This document shows, one piece after another, positions 33,302 through 37,551 of a DNA stretch of 37,551 nucleotides. The stretch covers positions 1 through 37,551 of the forward strand of contig JAFEBS010000043.1 in the NCBI GenBank assembly GCA_018242525.1. The letters are read 5' to 3'. The notes under the pieces were generated by a model. It was not told where the DNA came from. It saw only the letters and a list, made by a program, of their open reading frames with translations, and did no database searches. Position 1 is the stretch's first letter, and each line of letters begins with the position of its first letter. The stretch comes from Planctomycetota bacterium (lineage in GTDB: Bacteria > Planctomycetota > Planctomycetia > Planctomycetales > Planctomycetaceae). Made by a program: the position numbers and the translations under genes.

Positions 33302-36300
33302 ATGATGCGGATGATGCTGGCGGTTTGGCTGATCCTGGGATTTGAATCAGTGGGAGGGGCTGCCGAGCTTCCTCCGTCCGTGGATCGCCAGGTTGATTTC
33401 GCCAAGGATGTCAAGCCGCTGCTGACCAAACATTGCGCCTCGTGTCATGGGTCTCGGAAACAGGAATCCGGGCTGCGGCTGGACAGTCGGGCGGCGATGC
33501 TCAAAGGGGGCGATCAGGGGATTGTCGTCACTCCCGGAAAGAGCGCCGACAGTCGTTTGATCCATTATGTGGCCGCGGTCGATCCGAAGAATGTCATGCC
33601 GCCGGAAGGGGATCCACTATCGGCCGAGGCGGTCGGTGTGCTGCGGGCCTGGATTGATCACGGATGCATCTGGCCGGACAGTGAATCCACCGTGGCGAAA
33701 AATGGGCATTGGGCGTATCAGCCGTTGAAGAATGTTGCTCCGCCGGCGGTCAATCGGATGGAATGGGTCTCGAATCCGATTGATCAGTTTGTGCTGGCGG
33801 AACTGCAGAAACGAAACCTGACTCCATCGCCGATGGCCGACCGGTACACTTTGATTCGACGGGCGTACCTGGATCTGCTGGGTCTGCTCCCGACGATTGC
33901 CGAGGTCGATGCGTTTGTGAATGACGCCCGGCCCAATGCGTATGAAGCATTGCTCGATCGTCTGCTGCAATCACCTCATTTTGGTGAGCGCTGGGGGCGA
34001 CACTGGCTCGACGTGGCCCGCTACGCCGATTCGGATGGTTACGAGAAGGACAACCCCCGGCCGGATGCCTACCGCTGGCGGGATTGGGTGATCGATGCGA
34101 TCAACGCCGACATGCCGTTTGACCAGTTCACGATCGAGCAACTAGCGGGCGACCTGCTGCCGGATGCGACTCCAATGCAGAAACTGGCCACGGCGTTTCA
34201 TCGTCAGACACTGACCAACACTGAAGGGGGAACGGATCAGGAACAGTTTCGCGTCGAAGCCTGCTTTGATCGCACCGAGACAACCGGCGCGGCGTGGCTC
34301 GGTTTGACCATTGGCTGTGCCCGATGTCACACCCACAAGTACGACGCCATCAGTCAGCGTGAGTACTACCAGTTGTTTGCAGTCTTCAACAATGGAGATG
34401 AACAGTCGACGATCGTTCCCAAATCCCCCGAAGAAATCGCGGCCTACGGTCCACTGAAGGCGGCTCATGATGCTGCCGTGGAGGAAGCGGTGAAAGTTCT
34501 GAAGGCCGAACAGGCCAGACAGATGACCGCGTATGCCGCCTGGGAAGCGAAGACACAGGAACAGCAATTGCGCGCGGCCTCGAATCCCGTCAAGCAGCAT
34601 CTGCTGGAGGAACCTCGCTACACGGCCGACAGCGAACTGTCCTTCCAACCGCAAGCCGATGGCTCAGTGCTGGTGAGTGGCAATAATCCGGAAAAGGCGG
34701 TTTACACGATCGTCGGAAGGACTTCTGTTGCCGAAATCAATGCCCTGCGGCTGGATGTACTGCCGGATCCGTCGTTGCCCGCCAACGGTCCGGGGCGCGT
34801 GGCGCATGGGAATTTCGTCCTGTCCGAGATGACCGTCGAGGCTGCATCGAACCCCGAGTTTTCAGACGCTCGGAAACTGGAGTTTGCCGGAGCCAAGGCG
34901 GACTTTGAGCAGGCAGACAAGCCGTGGCGGGCCATCAACGTGATCGATGGCAAGGACGAGACCGGTTGGGCCATCGCGCCGCAGTTTGGCAAGCCGCACT
35001 GGGCCGTCTTCGGTCTGAAGGAGCCACTCGTCGTGACCGCGGCGACTTATGTGCGGGTGCAGTTGAGTCAACAATACGGAGTCCAGCACACGATTGGCCG
35101 GTTCAAGGTTTCGATGCAATCCGGGATTGAACCCGGAACCAGTCTGCCGGATCCAATTGCGAAGCTGTTCGCGATTGCTGCGGACAAACGCAACGACGCT
35201 CAAAAGCAGCAATTGGTCGACTACTACAGCAGCCTGGAATCCCCCACCCGGGAATTGCTTTCCACGCTGGAAGAACTCCGGAAGAAGGAGCCTCCCAAGC
35301 CGGAACTGAACGTTCGTGTGATCGGCCAGCGGACGAAAGATCCGCGCCAGACGTTCGTCCTGAAGCGGGGCGAATTCCTGGATCCGCTGAAGGATCTGAG
35401 CGTGGAACCGGCCGGATTGGCGACGCTACCACCTTTGAAACCACGCGGCGACGGGATGGCCGATCGGCTCGACATGGCTCGCTGGCTGGTGTCGTCCGAC
35501 AACCCGCTGACTCCACGTGTGACGGTGAACCACGTCTGGCGACTGCTGTTCGGCGCCGGGATCGTCAGGACGTCCAACGACTTCGGTGTTCGCGGCGAAC
35601 CGCCGACGCATCCCGAATTGCTCGACTGGCTTGCCACCGAGTTTATTGGTGTGGGGAAGAGCCCAATCGGGAGGCCCTGGTCACGCAAGGCGTTGATCAA
35701 GCGAATCATGATGTCGTCGACCTATCGGCAGGCATCGCAGCACCGGGCGGAACTGGACGACGTCGATCCGCAGAACATGTGGCTGGCTCGACAAAATCGC
35801 CTGCGCGTCGAAGCGGAAATCGTCCGTGACGAATGTCTGCAGGTGGCGGGTTTGTTGTCGCCCAAAATTGGCGGTCCCAGCGTCTTCCCGCCGCTGCCGC
35901 CCGGGATTGCCGAATTGAGTTACGCCGGGAACTTCAAATGGACGACCTCCACCGGGGAAGACCGGTACCGACGCGGAATGTACACCTTCTTCAAGCGGAC
36001 CGCTCCGCATCCGAACCTGACAATGTTTGACTGCCCGGATGCGAATTTGACGTGCATTGAACGCAGGACCTCCAACACGCCGCTGCAGGCCCTGATGTCC
36101 TTGAACAATGAGACATTCTCCGAGACATCTCGGGCATTTGCGAAGCGACTTCTGGCAACACCGTCTGCGGACGACAATGCTCGATTGTCGCATGGATTTC
36201 GATTGTGCGTAGCCCGGCCGCCGCAGGAACCGGAATTGACGGCGTTGTCAGGGATGCTGCAGGAATCGCGTGAGTGGTACCGATCGCGCGCGGAACTCGC

Positions 36301-36415
36301 CGCGAAGTTCGTCGGGCCGGATGCCGCCCCCGGCATCAGCGTCGACGAAAATGCCGCCTGGATCGCTACGGCCCGGATCCTGATCAACCTGGATGAGTTC
36401 ATCACTCGAGAGTGA
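33302..36415 (+). CDS. PSD1/cytochrome C, DUF1549 and DUF1553 domain protein
   Basis: A 1037-residue exported protein of the planctomycete cytochrome family. Signal peptide about 1-20 (ending VGGA). The haem motif CASCH (Cys45, Cys48, His49) is followed by a likely axial Met99 in NVMPPEG. DUF1549 spans about 150-375 and holds a second CARCH (Cys339-His343). A beta-rich insert lies at about 500-640, and DUF1553 spans about 720-1015 (DMARWLVSSDNPLTPRVTVNHVWRLLFG). The family is usually paired with a DUF1501 sulfatase-like protein and is suspected to act in breakdown of sulfated polysaccharides, but its chemistry is not proven. Start at 33302: GGAGG lies 6 nt upstream and the signal peptide begins here. 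No DUF1501 gene follows within this window. Confidence 0.93.
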   Translation: MMRMMLAVWLILGFESVGGAAELPPSVDRQVDFAKDVKPLLTKHCASCHGSRKQESGLRLDSRAAMLKGGDQGIVVTPGKSADSRLIHYVAAVDPKNVMPPEGDPLSAEAVGVLRAWIDHGCIWPDSESTVAKNGHWAYQPLKNVAPPAVNRMEWVSNPIDQFVLAELQKRNLTPSPMADRYTLIRRAYLDLLGLLPTIAEVDAFVNDARPNAYEALLDRLLQSPHFGERWGRHWLDVARYADSDGYEKDNPRPDAYRWRDWVIDAINADMPFDQFTIEQLAGDLLPDATPMQKLATAFHRQTLTNTEGGTDQEQFRVEACFDRTETTGAAWLGLTIGCARCHTHKYDAISQREYYQLFAVFNNGDEQSTIVPKSPEEIAAYGPLKAAHDAAVEEAVKVLKAEQARQMTAYAAWEAKTQEQQLRAASNPVKQHLLEEPRYTADSELSFQPQADGSVLVSGNNPEKAVYTIVGRTSVAEINALRLDVLPDPSLPANGPGRVAHGNFVLSEMTVEAASNPEFSDARKLEFAGAKADFEQADKPWRAINVIDGKDETGWAIAPQFGKPHWAVFGLKEPLVVTAATYVRVQLSQQYGVQHTIGRFKVSMQSGIEPGTSLPDPIAKLFAIAADKRNDAQKQQLVDYYSSLESPTRELLSTLEELRKKEPPKPELNVRVIGQRTKDPRQTFVLKRGEFLDPLKDLSVEPAGLATLPPLKPRGDGMADRLDMARWLVSSDNPLTPRVTVNHVWRLLFGAGIVRTSNDFGVRGEPPTHPELLDWLATEFIGVGKSPIGRPWSRKALIKRIMMSSTYRQASQHRAELDDVDPQNMWLARQNRLRVEAEIVRDECLQVAGLLSPKIGGPSVFPPLPPGIAELSYAGNFKWTTSTGEDRYRRGMYTFFKRTAPHPNLTMFDCPDANLTCIERRTSNTPLQALMSLNNETFSETSRAFAKRLLATPSADDNARLSHGFRLCVARPPQEPELTALSGMLQESREWYRSRAELAAKFVGPDAAPGISVDENAAWIATARILINLDEFITRE

Positions 36416-36715
36416 TTTCCCGAACGTGGGTGCCTGCAACGTGCGCACTAATCCGTGCTGAAGCAACTGCGACTCGGCCTGCAGCCGAATCCGGATTCCG
36501 TGCGCGGACCGTTGAGTGGAAGCTGTTGTTTTCTGAAAAACATGAAAAACTTCCACGAACCTGTTGAGGCGGCAGTCTGGCTTACGTTTTTAAATTGGCC
36601 CCAAGTTTGGCGTACAGCCAAAATGCTTGAGGTTGAACCGGCGGTGATCGGGATGAGGCGTGGGCATCAGTCCTTGTCGACGGCCGAGTCTTCACATCTC
36701 TCAAGGAGCTCGAAC
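36416..36715 (+). other. 300-bp spacer before the last gene
   Basis: No gene is seen. A short hairpin TCGGC-CTGCA-GCCGA follows the PSD1 stop without a T-tract. TTGGCGTACAGCCAA near 36613-36627 is a small palindrome that could be an operator, with no other support. AGGAG about 8 nt before 36716 is the ribosome-binding site of the last gene. Confidence 0.45.
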
Positions 36716-37551
36716 ATGTTGTCAATCATTCAGTTTCGCCGACTCCATCAGGCCACGGTCACGGTTGCTGCAGGACTGGTTTGCGTGGCAGCCATGGGGG
36801 CCAACCGGGGACCGATCACTCGATTGACGGTCGATCCGGATGCACCCGTCGTGGAATTGTTCGAGGGGATGGAACAGGGGCAGTACGATGTCCGGATGGT
36901 TGCTCAGAATGCCTACGACGGTCGCATCCTGATCACCAACAAGACGGACAAGCCGTTGACGGTTGCCATTCCGAAGGGACTGGTGGGAGTGCAGGTGCTG
37001 CCTCAATTCAACCTGAACCAGGGAATGGGACTCGGAAATCCGTTCGGCGGCGGCGGCAACCTGATGGGTCAGAACGGCCAGGGTCAAAACGGGATGGCGC
37101 AGGCGGTCGGCGGAAATGCAAATCCGATGCAAGGCAACCCCGGCGGCTTCCCTTCACTGCCCGGTGGGGGCGGGCTCAACGGACAAGCGCCGATGCAGGG
37201 ATTTTTCTCGATCCCGGCGGAAAAAACCGTGCAACTTGGCTTCAGTTCCGTCTGCCTGAACTATGGCCGCCGTGAACCCCATGCCGGAATGAAGTATCGA
37301 CTGGTTAAGGCGGAAGACGCCACCACCGACCCCATGCTGCAGCAGTTGCTGGAAAGCTATTCGCCACGAACCAGTCGAGAGGTTCAGCAAGCGGCGGCCT
37401 GGCACCTGGCCAACGGCCTGACGTGGGAGCAGATCAGTCAGTTGATGGACCAGCAGGTTCCGGGATCACCGATCCCATTGTTCAACTCCCAACAGTTGAA
37501 GTCCGCCCGCGAATTGGTGGCCGAGGTCAAGAAGGCGGCTGAACAGCGTCC
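36716..37551 (+). CDS. Exported protein of unknown function, amino-terminal part only
   Basis: An open frame of 278 full codons from an ATG at 36716 to the right edge, so the carboxy terminus is missing. AAGGAG lies 8 nt upstream. Residues 1-29 look like a signal peptide (IIQFRRLHQATVTVAAGLVCVAAMG). A beta-rich segment follows (about 30-100; QYDVRMVAQNAYDGRILITNKTDKPLTVAIPKG), then a low-complexity linker rich in Gly, Asn, Gln and Met (about 103-160), then a second ordered part with LGFSSVCLNYGRREPHAGMKYRLV and a helical tail. The VRMVAQNAYDGRILITN segment suggests an immunoglobulin-like fold, by impression only. Function unknown. Confidence 0.78.
   Translation, partial: MLSIIQFRRLHQATVTVAAGLVCVAAMGANRGPITRLTVDPDAPVVELFEGMEQGQYDVRMVAQNAYDGRILITNKTDKPLTVAIPKGLVGVQVLPQFNLNQGMGLGNPFGGGGNLMGQNGQGQNGMAQAVGGNANPMQGNPGGFPSLPGGGGLNGQAPMQGFFSIPAEKTVQLGFSSVCLNYGRREPHAGMKYRLVKAEDATTDPMLQQLLESYSPRTSREVQQAAAWHLANGLTWEQISQLMDQQVPGSPIPLFNSQQLKSARELVAEVKKAAEQR

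Overview
The window looks like a chromosomal segment of a planctomycete (class Planctomycetia is the best guess; genus not resolved). Three things point there. There are two DUF1559 pseudopilin-like proteins with the H-X9-DG carboxy-terminal motif. There is a large haem-type 'planctomycete cytochrome C'/DUF1549/DUF1553 protein. There are many exported beta-propeller and hydrolase proteins with long, repeat-filled intergenic spaces. No phage genes, CRISPR array, tRNA, rRNA or transposase gene was seen.

Layout. 1-885 (minus): amino-terminal part of a large exported protein leaving the left edge. 886-1833: divergent spacer filled by a hairpin-rich imperfect tandem repeat. 1834-4438 (plus): S41/PDZ carboxy-terminal processing protease, intrinsic terminator, then tsaD. 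4456-5475 (minus): membrane-anchored alpha/beta hydrolase. 5636-6691 (plus): M19 dipeptidase. 6905-11994 (minus): SMP-30-type lactonase, CocE/NonD hydrolase, 7-bladed lactonase, and a small zinc-ribbon membrane protein. 12693-15266 (plus): two paralogous DUF1559 genes, each with its own terminator. 15345-15800: a mosaic of short repeats. 15869-20645 (minus): nadA followed by a 1224-residue TPR/FG-GAP/ASPIC-UnbV protein. 20775-24715 (plus): PIG-L deacetylase translationally coupled to an acidic protein of unknown function, then a YjhG/YagF-type aldonate dehydratase. 24921-28694 (plus): zinc-ribbon membrane protein, exported amidohydrolase, MFS transporter. 29105-32136 (plus): Hsp20 and a Lon-like protease. 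32137-32682 (minus): WbuC-type cupin. 33302-36415 (plus): PSD1-type cytochrome protein. 36716-end (plus): start of another exported protein.

How genes may work together. Hsp20 and the Lon-like protease form a plausible protein quality-control pair. Two lactonase-type propellers, the aldonate dehydratase and an organic-anion-type MFS transporter could serve uptake and breakdown of sugar acids, but they are spread over 20 kb, so this is inference. The remaining genes are housekeeping (tsaD, nadA) or typical planctomycete exported proteins.

The most notable non-coding content is a set of distinct interspersed, dyad-symmetric repeats. They are: (1) a ~170-bp tandem unit whose GTGA-loop hairpins combine into 31-bp-stem structures; (2) two copies of a ~145-bp MITE-like element with terminal inverted repeats and possible target-site duplications, 18 kb apart; (3) a family with a GCTCGA-loop hairpin whose stem shows compensatory changes between copies; and (4) a 71-bp direct duplication. 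These are the best candidates for something not yet described.
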